Shown here: piece by piece, positions 16,533-24,301 of the stretch
Layout of the letters: the number at the start of each line of letters is the position of its first letter
Position numbering within the stretch: the first letter of the stretch is position 1
Source: Thermohalobaculum sp039513195
GTDB taxonomy: Bacteria > Pseudomonadota > Alphaproteobacteria > Rhodobacterales > Rhodobacteraceae
Assembly (NCBI GenBank): GCA_039513195.1
Contig: JBCCRM010000023.1
Coordinates: 16,749 to 80,748, forward strand
Direction: 5' to 3'
DNA: 64,000 nt
Notes under the pieces: generated by a model
Told to the model about the DNA's origin: nothing
Databases searched by the model: none
What the model saw: the letters and a program-made list of their open reading frames with translations, nothing else
Position numbers and translations under genes: made by a program

Positions 16533-17333
16533 ATGAGTCACCACGAAGCCTCTCTGAAGGCCCAATTCTACCTGACCGCACCGCAACCTTGCGCCTATCT
16601 CGAGGGGCGGGAGGAGCGGAAGGTCTTTACAACTCTTTCGGGTCCGAATGCGGTTGGTGTCAACAATGCGTTGTCCCTAAAAGGTTTTCGGCGGTCGCAA
16701 TCGGTGATCTATCGGCCCGCCTGCGTCGGTTGTTCGGCCTGTATGTCGATCCGGCTGCCGGTGGCGGAATTTGACCCGTCGCGCACCCAGAAGCGTATCC
16801 AGAAACGCAACTCCGATCTGATCCGCCGCCCGTGCGAGGCCTGGGCGACCGAGACGCAATTCAATCTGTTTCGCCGCTATCTGGACCAGCGGCATGCGGA
16901 TGGCGGCATGGCGGATATGGACGCCTTCGACTATGCCTCGATGGTCGACGAAACGCCGGTCAACTCGACGGTGGTCGAGTACGCCATCGATACCGATAGC
17001 TCTGGTCGTCGTAGCCTGGTTGCGGCCTGCCTATCGGACATCCTGGGCGACGGGTTGTCGATGGTCTACTCGTTCTTCGAGCCGGAACATGCAGACCGCA
17101 GCCTCGGCGCTTACATGATCCTGGATCATGTGCGCTTGGCGTCTGAAATGGGGTTGCCCTACGTCTATCTGGGCTACTGGGTCGCCGGCTCGATGAAGAT
17201 GGATTACAAGACCAAGTATCGCCCTTTCGAACTATACGACGGCTCAGCCTGGCGGCGTTTCACGTCAGATGAAGAGTACCGGTGTTGGCGGGCGCAGCGT
17301 TTCAGCTATAGCCGCGACCCGCTGGTGGAGTAA
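16533..17333 (+). CDS. bpt: Aspartate/glutamate leucyltransferase (bacterial N-end rule)
   Basis: It transfers leucine from Leu-tRNA to proteins with N-terminal Asp or Glu, marking them for ClpS/ClpAP degradation. The 266-residue protein has the ATE N-terminal domain with YRPACVGCSACMSIRLPV (CxxC pair near residues 67-70) and the C-terminal GNAT-like half with YLGYWVAGSMKMDYKTKYRP near residue 220. Eukaryotic relatives transfer arginine; bacterial ones of this length are Bpt. It is monocistronic, divided from the RDD gene by 142 bases. Confidence 0.92.
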   Translation: MSHHEASLKAQFYLTAPQPCAYLEGREERKVFTTLSGPNAVGVNNALSLKGFRRSQSVIYRPACVGCSACMSIRLPVAEFDPSRTQKRIQKRNSDLIRRPCEAWATETQFNLFRRYLDQRHADGGMADMDAFDYASMVDETPVNSTVVEYAIDTDSSGRRSLVAACLSDILGDGLSMVYSFFEPEHADRSLGAYMILDHVRLASEMGLPYVYLGYWVAGSMKMDYKTKYRPFELYDGSAWRRFTSDEEYRCWRAQRFSYSRDPLVE

Positions 17334-17355
17334 CCGACTTAGGCCTCACCAAAGC

Positions 17356-17598
17356 TCATTTCGACGTCTTAGCCGACTCCTTGGCGTCATCGTCGACGCC
17401 GAACAGCCGATCCAGGAAGCTGGGCTCTGCAGCTTTGTCTTTATCGCTGTCGGCCCTATCGCGCTCCCGTGCAGCGGCCAGTTCCGCCTTAAGGGACGCG
17501 CGTCCCTCACCGCCATCGCCGCCCTTTGCGAGGGCCGAAACCGCGGAGCCGATTGCCAGGGCGAATACGGTGACGGTCAAAATAGCAATGCGTGTCAT
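17356..17598 (-). CDS. Small secreted protein, unknown
   Basis: An 80-residue protein with a clear signal peptide (first 24 residues, ending SALA). The mature part is very hydrophilic and charged (ERDRADSDKDK) and ends in a lysine/serine-rich tail. The ATG at 17598 has AAGGAG 7 bases upstream, which decides against the ATG at 17619. No family is recognised. It may be a periplasmic accessory protein. It is convergent with bpt. Confidence 0.55.
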   Translation of the reverse strand: MTRIAILTVTVFALAIGSAVSALAKGGDGGEGRASLKAELAAARERDRADSDKDKAAEPSFLDRLFGVDDDAKESAKTSK

Positions 17599-17984
17599 CG
17601 ACTTCTCCTTAGTCGTCATGCGCGCCGACGTTGTTCGCCGGGGCCGAACCGCTGATCGTCTCTGTGGAAAACGTGGGGACGGAAGCGGCAGAAGCGAAGG
17701 GACGGCCGGCAACACGGTGCCTGACGTTCGCGTGACTGCGCGACGGGGTCTGCGGCTGTGGCCCGCGCCACCGATCATTGGGCCATCCGCGCCACCGATC
17801 ATCGCCGGGCCGTTGAAGGCGAGGCTTTCACCAGTGGAAGAGAAACTGCTCAACGAACGAGGTTATATTACCAGGTGCCAATTTATAACCTAAATTATTA
17901 AACCATATTTACTTTGATTTTTCCCTATTTATAAAGAGTCATCGGACACCGTCTGCCAAGACAAATAGATGCGGCGGTGTACTG
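17599..17984. other. Intergenic region with AT-rich promoter-like stretch
   Basis: The 386 bases between two divergent genes change from GC-rich to strongly AT-rich at about 17865-17945 (TAAATTATTAAACC, TTTATAAAGAG), unlike nearly all else in the window. This probably holds the promoter of the diguanylate cyclase gene. The 14-mer GCGCCACCGATCAT occurs twice, at about 17764 and 17788. No gene seen. Confidence 0.5.
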
Positions 17985-19250
17985 ATGGTAGATCCAAAAG
18001 CAATTGGCAGGCGCATGACACGCACCTATGCCCTGGCGCTGGCCCTGGTGGGCGCTCTGGCGACAGGTGGGTTTGCGGTGTCCAGCTTCACCAGTGCCGG
18101 CCACGACGAACTAGCCAAGGTGATAAACGTCTCAGGCAAGCAGCGGATGCTTTCGCAGCGGACGCTGATGCTGGCAAAGCGGTTGGCTCTGGTGGGGGCG
18201 AGCCAGCCGGGGAATTGGTCCAAGGCCAATCTGGCCCTGCGACGGGCACGGGACGAATTTGTAGCCGCACAGAAGGCGCTCGTTGATGGCGATGAAGAGT
18301 TGGGCCTGACCGGCGGCCTTTCAGAGGGTCTTCGCGCCGTACATTACGATGCCCCACACAGGCTGGCGGAGCGGTTCGACGCTTACGTCACCATCCTCAA
18401 CCGCGTCGTCGATGCGCGACCCGGCCAGATTGCCGAAGACGACCTCACCGCGCTCTACGAGCAAAGCCAGAGACCCCTTCTCGCGGCGCTGCAAGCCGCC
18501 GTTATCGCCTATGAGGACGATGCGCTGGCTTCACTGCAGCAGAACCAGATGCTCGGGCGCGCGATGCTCGGGACGAAACTGCTGGTTCTGCTTCTGATTA
18601 GCTTGCTGATCTTCCGCCCCATGGTCCGCAACGTGGTGACGAAGACGCAGGCGATGCAGAAAATGAAAGAAGATATCGAGCACACGGCGCTCCATGACAG
18701 CCTGACGGGTCTCCCCAACCGGCGTTACCTGGAGGATTACCTGACCCGGACCCTCGCGAATGCGGACCGCAACAAGCATGAGGTCGGGCTGATGCATGTC
18801 GATTTGGACAAGTTCAAGCAGGTTAACGACACCTATGGCCATGCAGCCGGCGATGCGGTTCTTGCCGCCGCCACCGAGATCATGAAGAACCATGTGCGCC
18901 GGTCGGACTTCGTTGCCCGCGTGGGCGGCGACGAGTTCATCATCGTTGCACCCGAAGTCTCGGACCCCCGCGGGCTGGAGGCCTTGGCGGCGCGCCTCGT
19001 CTCTGAGATCTCGCAGCCGATCCCTTGGGAAGGACACAACTGCCAAATCGGCGCCTCGGTCGGGATTGCGCTGTCGCCGCCGTCGGAGATGAGCCTCGAC
19101 CGGCTGATCCACGATGCGGATGTCGCGCTCTACGAGGCGAAGAATGCCGGGCGGAACACCTACCGGTTTCACTCTGCGACCCTGGACTACGTCGAGAAGC
19201 ATTATCCGGAGGCGGAGATCATCGCCCTGGCCGATCGGCGCAGCGCCTAA
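17985..19250 (+). CDS. Diguanylate cyclase with PilJ/NarX-type N-terminal sensor
   Basis: This 421-residue membrane protein should make cyclic di-GMP. The N-terminal membrane segment is followed by a periplasmic helical sensor with VSGKQRMLSQR near residue 50, the hallmark of the PilJ/type IV pili methyl-accepting N-terminal domain. A second membrane segment lies at about residues 195-212. The GGDEF domain then has DSLTGLPNRRYLEDYL, DLDKFKQVND and RVGGDEFIIV near residue 312. RRSD five residues ahead of GGDEF is an intact product-inhibition I-site. There is no EAL domain. The ATG at 17985 has only a weak ribosome-binding site. Confidence 0.9.
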   Translation: MVDPKAIGRRMTRTYALALALVGALATGGFAVSSFTSAGHDELAKVINVSGKQRMLSQRTLMLAKRLALVGASQPGNWSKANLALRRARDEFVAAQKALVDGDEELGLTGGLSEGLRAVHYDAPHRLAERFDAYVTILNRVVDARPGQIAEDDLTALYEQSQRPLLAALQAAVIAYEDDALASLQQNQMLGRAMLGTKLLVLLLISLLIFRPMVRNVVTKTQAMQKMKEDIEHTALHDSLTGLPNRRYLEDYLTRTLANADRNKHEVGLMHVDLDKFKQVNDTYGHAAGDAVLAAATEIMKNHVRRSDFVARVGGDEFIIVAPEVSDPRGLEALAARLVSEISQPIPWEGHNCQIGASVGIALSPPSEMSLDRLIHDADVALYEAKNAGRNTYRFHSATLDYVEKHYPEAEIIALADRRSA

Positions 19251-19675
19251 GCGCCGCCGCCCGTGCCCGGCGCCCGCCGATAGACCGTGGTCATCAGGTA
19301 GTTCTTCTGCGGGCCTTTCACCTGCCAACGGCTGATGAAATGGGTGGCCTCGAAGTCATAGGCCACCTCGTAGCGGTCCGGTTCGCACAGATGGGTGGCT
19401 TCCGGCTCACTCGGGTCAAAGTCATGGAATTCCCGTCCGTCGGCATAGCGTACCTCGACCCGGTTATCGGGGAACCGCCATAGCGACGTGCGCTCGGCAT
19501 GGTAATCGGAGCCCCGAAAGCGGAGCACCCCAGCCTCGCGGCAGGACAACCCCTCGCCATCCGGGCTGAACACCGCATCGCCCCAGAACTCGCCGATCAC
19601 GCCATCGGGCACATCCTCGATGATGCGCACCATTTGCCAGACGCCCTGGAAATAGCTCTGCGTTGCCACGTCCAT
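19247..19675 (-). CDS. DUF6314-family protein
   Basis: A 142-residue protein of the DUF6314 type. It begins with a short 'GVWQMVRIIED' element, has a repetitive beta-strand pattern (DGEGLSCREAGVLRFRG, SLWRFPDNRVEVRYADGREFHDFD), and ends with a WxVKGPQKNYxxxTxYRR segment. The likely fold is a lipocalin-like barrel; function is unknown. It is divergent from purB with a gap of 46 bases. Its stop overlaps the end of the diguanylate cyclase gene by 4 bases in convergent orientation. Confidence 0.75.
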   Translation of the reverse strand: MDVATQSYFQGVWQMVRIIEDVPDGVIGEFWGDAVFSPDGEGLSCREAGVLRFRGSDYHAERTSLWRFPDNRVEVRYADGREFHDFDPSEPEATHLCEPDRYEVAYDFEATHFISRWQVKGPQKNYLMTTVYRRAPGTGGGA

Positions 19676-19721
19676 GGGCTTCTGCTATCGCGACCACGTT
19701 GCCATGACAACGGACCCGACC

Positions 19722-21026
19722 ATGATCCCCCGCTATTCCCGCCCTGCGATGACCGCGATCTGGGAGCCGGCGGCGAAGTTCCGGATCTGGTACGAGATCG
19801 AGGCCCATGCCTGCGATGCGCAGGCGGCGCTGGGCGTGATCCCGCCCGAGGCGGCGAAAGCCGTTTGGAAGGCCCAGGATGTCACCTTTGACATCGCCCG
19901 GATCGATCAGATCGAGCGGGAGACGAAGCACGACGTCATCGCGTTCCTGACCCATTTGGCGGAGCATGTGGGGCCTGAGGCGCGGTTCGTGCATCAGGGC
20001 ATGACCTCTTCTGACGTGCTCGACACCTGTTTCAACGTGCAGCTTGTCCGCGCAAGCGACATTCTGCTGGCGGATCTGGATGCGCTGCTAGCGGCCCTGC
20101 GCCGCCGGGCGGAGGAACATAAGTATACGCCGACCATTGGGCGCAGCCACGCGATCCATGCGGAACCGGTGACCTTCGGCCTAAAGCTTGCGCAAGCCTT
20201 TGCGGAGATGGCGCGGAACCGCGCGAGGCTGGAGGCCGCGCGGGCCGAGGTGGCCACCTGCGCGATTTCCGGGGCGGTCGGGACCTTTGCGAACATCCAC
20301 CCCTCGGTCGAGGCGCATGTGGCCAAGCAGATGGGCCTGGTGCCGGAACCGATTTCGACCCAGGTGATCCCGCGAGATCGGCACGCGATGTTCTTTGCGA
20401 CGCTGGGGGTCATCGCCTCCTCGGTCGAGCGGGTAGCGACCGAGATCAGGCACCTGCAGCGGACCGAGTTGCGAGAGGCGGAGGAGTTCTTCTCGCCCGG
20501 GCAAAAGGGCTCCTCGGCCATGCCCCATAAACGCAACCCCGTGCTGACAGAGAACCTCACGGGGCTGGCGCGGATGGTTCGCGCCTACGCCCTGCCCGCC
20601 ATGGAGAATGTGGCCCTGTGGCACGAGCGGGACATCAGCCACTCCTCGGTCGAGCGGATGATCGGCCCGGATGCGACCGTCACGCTCGACTTCGCGCTGG
20701 CTCGGCTGACTGGGGTGATCGACAAGCTGGTGATCTACCCGGAGAGGATGCAGGCCAATCTCGACGCGACGGGCGGGCTGATCCACTCTCAACGGGTGTT
20801 GCTGGCCCTTACGCAGAAGGGCGTCAGCCGCGAGGATGCCTATCGCCTCGTGCAACGCAACGCCATGGCGGTGTGGGAAGGCGGTGGCGATTTTCGTGCG
20901 ACCCTGTCCGCCGATGCAGAGGTGGCCGAAGTGCTCAGCGCGGCGGAGATCGCCGATCTCTTCGACCTCGGATACCACCTGGCGCAGGTCGACACGATCT
21001 TTGAGAGGGTGTTCGGGGCGCCCTAA
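19722..21026 (+). CDS. purB: Adenylosuccinate lyase
   Basis: It removes fumarate from SAICAR and from adenylosuccinate, two steps of purine synthesis, in the cytoplasm. The 434-residue length is normal. The lyase signature GSSAMPHKRNPVL is at about residue 262; TSSDVLDTC near residue 88 and GRSHAIHAEP near residue 138 are further active-site segments. I chose the ATG that gives MIPRYSRPAMTAIW, the usual N terminus; an ATG 18 bases upstream is also in frame. The other pur genes lie 6-12 kb away. Confidence 0.96.
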   Translation: MIPRYSRPAMTAIWEPAAKFRIWYEIEAHACDAQAALGVIPPEAAKAVWKAQDVTFDIARIDQIERETKHDVIAFLTHLAEHVGPEARFVHQGMTSSDVLDTCFNVQLVRASDILLADLDALLAALRRRAEEHKYTPTIGRSHAIHAEPVTFGLKLAQAFAEMARNRARLEAARAEVATCAISGAVGTFANIHPSVEAHVAKQMGLVPEPISTQVIPRDRHAMFFATLGVIASSVERVATEIRHLQRTELREAEEFFSPGQKGSSAMPHKRNPVLTENLTGLARMVRAYALPAMENVALWHERDISHSSVERMIGPDATVTLDFALARLTGVIDKLVIYPERMQANLDATGGLIHSQRVLLALTQKGVSREDAYRLVQRNAMAVWEGGGDFRATLSADAEVAEVLSAAEIADLFDLGYHLAQVDTIFERVFGAP

Positions 21027-21123
21027 ATGCCGCGCAGATCAAAGAAGGCACCGACCCCCTGGTCAGCGCCCTCTTCAACACCCCAGCGGGCCAAGGCCCG
21101 CCGCGGTACGCAGAGCCCCACGC

Positions 21124-21306
21124 TCACAAATCCAAGTTTTCGACGCGAACGCCCATCGCCGGCAGGCTGACGGTCACGCACAGCATCAGCGCGGTCCCGA
21201 CGACGATCAGCGCCTTTAGGTCCGGTGCAAAGAAGAGACCCAAGGCGAACACGCCGGTCAGGAACGGCGCAACATAAACATGCAATGCTTTCAGCAACGT
21301 TGTCAT
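21124..21306 (-). CDS. Small membrane protein, unknown
   Basis: A 60-residue protein with two hydrophobic helices (LHVYVAPFLTGVFALGLFF and ALIVVGTALMLCVTVSLPAMG). AGGAG precedes the ATG at 21306. No family is recognised; it could be a small subunit or accessory protein of a membrane complex. It is divergent from the glutathione peroxidase gene. Confidence 0.5.
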   Translation of the reverse strand: MTTLLKALHVYVAPFLTGVFALGLFFAPDLKALIVVGTALMLCVTVSLPAMGVRVENLDL

Positions 21307-21526
21307 CACCCACACTCCTATAAACGTCTCACCGTCCACAAAACCGAGGATCGCCGCGCCGTGTGGTGAATTCGGGGCGCGTCATGGGCGATTGCCGGGA
21401 AAGTCGGCGGCAGGCGCACCGGCCCTCTGCCCCATTGTGACACAGTTGGCGCGGCACCTGCGGTCCTTGCCGATCACCGTCGCTTTGCTACCTTTTCAAC
21501 ATCCGAACCCGTTGGGAGAGCCCGCG

Positions 21527-22078
21527 ATGATGACCCGCCGCGCCATTCTCGCCGCCTTGGCACTGAGCCCTGTGACCCTGCATGCGGGCGAGCTAACCGC
21601 CCACGACTTCGCATTTGCCGGTATCGATGGCGATAATGTGCGGCTCGCCGATTATGCAGGAAGCCCAGTCATGGTGGTCAACACTGCGTCGCGCTGCGGT
21701 TTCACGTATCAATACGACGGGCTGCAGGCGCTCTACGATCAATATCGGGAAAAGGGTTTCGTGCTCGTCGGCGTGCCCTCGGGCGATTTCGGCGGGCAGG
21801 AACTCGCCACCGAGGCAGAAGTGAAGCATTTCTGCGAGGTCAACTTCTCCATCGACTTTCCAATGGCGGCGATCACCCCGGTGCGCGGGCGCTCTGCCCA
21901 TCCGTTTTACGTATGGGCACGCAACACGCTCGGGGCCGGAAACGCGCCCCGCTGGAATTTCCACAAATATCTGATCGGGCCGGATGGGCGGCTGGTCACG
22001 GCCTTCGGCACCAATGTCGAGCCCAGTGCGAAACAGGTGACGGGCGCCATCGAAGCACTTATCTCCGCCGAGAGCTGA
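21527..22078 (+). CDS. Glutathione peroxidase, probably periplasmic
   Basis: A 183-residue thiol peroxidase. The peroxidatic site is NTASRCGFTYQYDGLQALY near residue 55, with Cys in place of selenocysteine. The usual WNFHKYLIG block lies near residue 143. Unlike most bacterial members it carries an N-terminal signal-like segment (MMTRRAILAALALSPVTLHA), so it probably acts in the periplasm against hydroperoxides. GGGAG precedes the ATG. It is convergent with the photolyase-related gene, ending 6 bases before it. Confidence 0.85.
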   Translation: MMTRRAILAALALSPVTLHAGELTAHDFAFAGIDGDNVRLADYAGSPVMVVNTASRCGFTYQYDGLQALYDQYREKGFVLVGVPSGDFGGQELATEAEVKHFCEVNFSIDFPMAAITPVRGRSAHPFYVWARNTLGAGNAPRWNFHKYLIGPDGRLVTAFGTNVEPSAKQVTGAIEALISAES

Positions 22079-22084
22079 TCGCGA

Positions 22085-23602
22085 TCAGGGCACCGCGGCC
22101 CGTAAGCTTTCGGCGGTACGGGTGATATCGCGGCGCTCGCAGTCGTCCTTTCGGTCGACATTGCGCATCTGCATCGCCATGCGCTGGTTCGGCCGGAACC
22201 GCGCCTGGTGGCGGATGAGAAAGTCCCAATAGAGCGTCGTGAAGGGGCAGGCTTCCGCTCCCACAGACTGTTTCGGCTCGAACCGGCAGGACCGGCAGCA
22301 ATCCGACATGCGGCTGATATAGGCGCCCGAAGCCGAGTACGGCTTCGTCCCGACCATCCCGCCATCGCCATGCTGGCTCATGCCCAGCACATTGGGTAGC
22401 GACACCCAATCGATGGCGTCCAGATGCATGCCCATATGCCATTCATGCACCCGGTAGGGATGGGCACCCCAGAGCATTGCGAAAAGCCCGGTCACCATCA
22501 GCCGCTGGATGTGATGGGCGTAGGCCTGCTCGACCAACTGCCCGCAGGCATCGCTGAGGCAGGCCATCTCCGTCTCGCCGGTCCAGAACAGCGCCGGCAG
22601 ATCCGCCTCGGCCTCCAACGCATTGCGCTCGGCATAGCCGGGCATCTCGGACCAATAGATGCCGCGCACGAATTCCCGCCAGCCGAGGATCTGGCGCACA
22701 AACCCCTCGACTGCGTTCAGGGGCGCGCGCCCGTCCGCATGGGCCTGGATCGCGGCATCGCAAACCTCCCGCGGGTTCAGCAGCTTAAGATTCAGCGCGA
22801 CCGAGAGGCGGGAATGCCAGAGCGTCGCGTATCCGGTAGCGATGGCATCTTGGTAATCGCCGAAAAGCGGCAGCCGGTGGTCGATGAAATCGCGCAGATG
22901 CGCGAGCGCCGCCTGCCGGGTCACCGGTTCGGCAAAGCCCTGGGTCGATCCAGGCGCCTCTGGGAACAGACGCTCCACCATGCGCATCACGTCGCGGGTG
23001 ATCTCATCCGGCTCGGAATGCGGCCGGCCCGGCGTCAGACCCGGCCCCTTCTTGCCGAAGGGCTTGCGGTTGTCCTTGTCGAAGTTCCACTGCCCGCCGA
23101 TCGGTTTGTCGCCCTCCATCAGCCAGCCAGTGCGCTTTCTCAGCGCGCGGTAGAAGTCCTCCAGGATGAACCTCTTGCGGCCGCTGCGCAGCTCTTTGAG
23201 CTCGGCGGAGGACGAGAGGAAATGCCGGTCCTCATGCACCACCAGGTCGGGAAAGCGCTGCCGCAACCCGTCCAGCACCCGCCAATCGCCGGGCTGGGTA
23301 ACATGGATCTCATCGGCCACCTGGCGGGCGGCGCCATCGGCAAGGGTCGGCGCCGGATCCTGCCCGTCGAGGCGATGGTAATGCACGGTGAAGCCCCGCC
23401 CCCGCAGCGCTTCGGCGAAATGGCGCATCGCGGCGAAGAACACGACCAAGCGCTTCTTGTGCTGGGCGATATAGGTCGCTTCCTCCCGCGCCTCGGTCAT
23501 CACAACGGCATCAAGGGCGGGGTCCAGCCCGTCGAGAACCGCCGCCCCAGCGTCGAGCTGATCGCCGAGCACCAAGACCAGACGTCGGTGACGGACGCTC
23601 AT
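22085..23602 (-). CDS. Iron-sulfur bacterial photolyase/cryptochrome (PhrB/CryB type)
   Basis: A 505-residue FeS-BCP protein, the group including the (6-4) photolyase PhrB of Agrobacterium and CryB of Rhodobacter. The N terminus LVLVLGDQLDAGAAVLDGLD is typical of this PF04244 group. Four cysteines for a 4Fe-4S cluster are visible: one near the start of the helical FAD domain (REVCDAAI), two in SDCCRSCRF and one in EACPFTTLYW. Members bind FAD and a ribolumazine antenna and repair (6-4) lesions or act as light sensors. The start overlaps the DUF2256 stop by 4 bases (ATGA). Confidence 0.92.
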   Translation of the reverse strand: MSVRHRRLVLVLGDQLDAGAAVLDGLDPALDAVVMTEAREEATYIAQHKKRLVVFFAAMRHFAEALRGRGFTVHYHRLDGQDPAPTLADGAARQVADEIHVTQPGDWRVLDGLRQRFPDLVVHEDRHFLSSSAELKELRSGRKRFILEDFYRALRKRTGWLMEGDKPIGGQWNFDKDNRKPFGKKGPGLTPGRPHSEPDEITRDVMRMVERLFPEAPGSTQGFAEPVTRQAALAHLRDFIDHRLPLFGDYQDAIATGYATLWHSRLSVALNLKLLNPREVCDAAIQAHADGRAPLNAVEGFVRQILGWREFVRGIYWSEMPGYAERNALEAEADLPALFWTGETEMACLSDACGQLVEQAYAHHIQRLMVTGLFAMLWGAHPYRVHEWHMGMHLDAIDWVSLPNVLGMSQHGDGGMVGTKPYSASGAYISRMSDCCRSCRFEPKQSVGAEACPFTTLYWDFLIRHQARFRPNQRMAMQMRNVDRKDDCERRDITRTAESLRAAVP

Positions 23603-23748
23603 CGCGCCGCCCCGCTGCGCGCCCCGCGCCGGCAGCGGTCCGAGCAGTAGCGCACCTCCGCCCACACCGCCGCCCATTTGCGGCGCCAGGCGAAGGGCCG
23701 TCCACAGCCCGCGCAGATCTTGCTCGGCAGATCGACCTTTTTCCGCAT
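23599..23748 (-). CDS. DUF2256 zinc-ribbon-like protein
   Basis: A 49-residue basic protein with CAGCGRPFAWRRKWAAVW followed by YCSDRCRR; the two CxxC-type pairs suggest a metal site. DUF2256 genes commonly sit next to FeS photolyase genes (known association, function unknown). The 4-base overlap with the photolyase start implies coupled translation. A GTG nine bases upstream (VAKMRKK) is an alternative start. Confidence 0.8.
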   Translation of the reverse strand: MRKKVDLPSKICAGCGRPFAWRRKWAAVWAEVRYCSDRCRRGARSGAAR

Positions 23749-24025
23749 CTTCGCCACGCTTCTCGCCTCCCTCGCCTCGCGGTGGCGCAAGCTAGTCCGG
23801 GCGGCCCAGCCTTCGAGCCTCTTGCGCCAGGCCGCCGCACCGCCTTGCGAAAGACACCGCCAGCCGCCTTGCTCGTCCGGGCACGAGGAGGTTAAGGGTC
23901 GCGGGCTGCCTGCGGCCGCGCGGGCGGCGTGGGCTCACCGTTGACGGGCCGGACCGGACAGGCGCCGCTGAGGAGCCGGCACTGCCGGCCCTCTCAGCCC
24001 CCTGCATCCCTCGCCATCCTCCACC

Positions 24026-24126
24026 GCAGCGCTTTCCGACCCGATGGCATCGGTTCTCACGCTCTAAAATGTTGTTCGGGCGCCGCTCCACGACGCCAAT
24101 CTGAGCCAGATTGGCTGGAAAATGCC
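24026..24126 (+). repeat. Interspersed structured repeat, family 1, copy C
   Basis: It matches copy B over its whole length. The first hairpin is CCGAT-ggc-ATCGG; the second is GCCAATCTG-agc-CAGATTGGC, two base pairs longer than in copy B with the pairing kept. It lies in the leader region upstream of the DUF2256-photolyase unit. Confidence 0.75.
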
Positions 24127-24210
24127 CCAGCGCTCCGATGCGGCGCGCCTTGGCGCACCCGCCCCGCCGCCCTCGGCCCGCGGCGATCCCAAAGGCGCCT
24201 ATTCCTGCCC

Positions 24211-24294
24211 CTCCGCCGCGAGAGCCGATCCAGCCACAAGCCGGGCGCCTGACGCGGCGGCCCAGACGGCCCGCGCGATAGCGCGGGGCGGAAC
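24211..24294 (+). repeat. Interspersed structured repeat, family 2, copy 3
   Basis: It shares CTCCGCCGCGAG, AGCCACA, GACGCGGCGGCC and GGCGGAAC with copy 4. The hairpin is CCCGCGC-gata-GCGCGGG (24270-24287, 7 bp). It lies 7 bases beyond the stop codon of the leftward photolyase gene, so it would be the 3' end of that transcript. Confidence 0.7.
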
Positions 24295-24301
24295 CCGAGG
24301 C

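Larger units (their letters stand above)
23757..24301. other. Intergenic region with repeat families 1 and 2, no gene seen
   Basis: The 545 bases between the photolyase-related unit and the end of the second photolyase gene contain family 1 copy C and family 2 copy 3, separated by about 85 bases. The same two families also neighbour each other at 10.1-10.4 kb. Apart from these, only low-complexity GC-rich sequence is visible. Confidence 0.5.

Noticed and set aside
17356..17853. Longer version of the small secreted protein starting at 17853
   Set aside because: AAGGAG before the ATG at 17598 and the signal peptide beginning there show the shorter form; the extension is low-complexity.
22424..23650. 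Rightward frame of 408 codons opposite the FeS photolyase
   Set aside because: Antisense shadow with no recognisable domain or ribosome-binding site.
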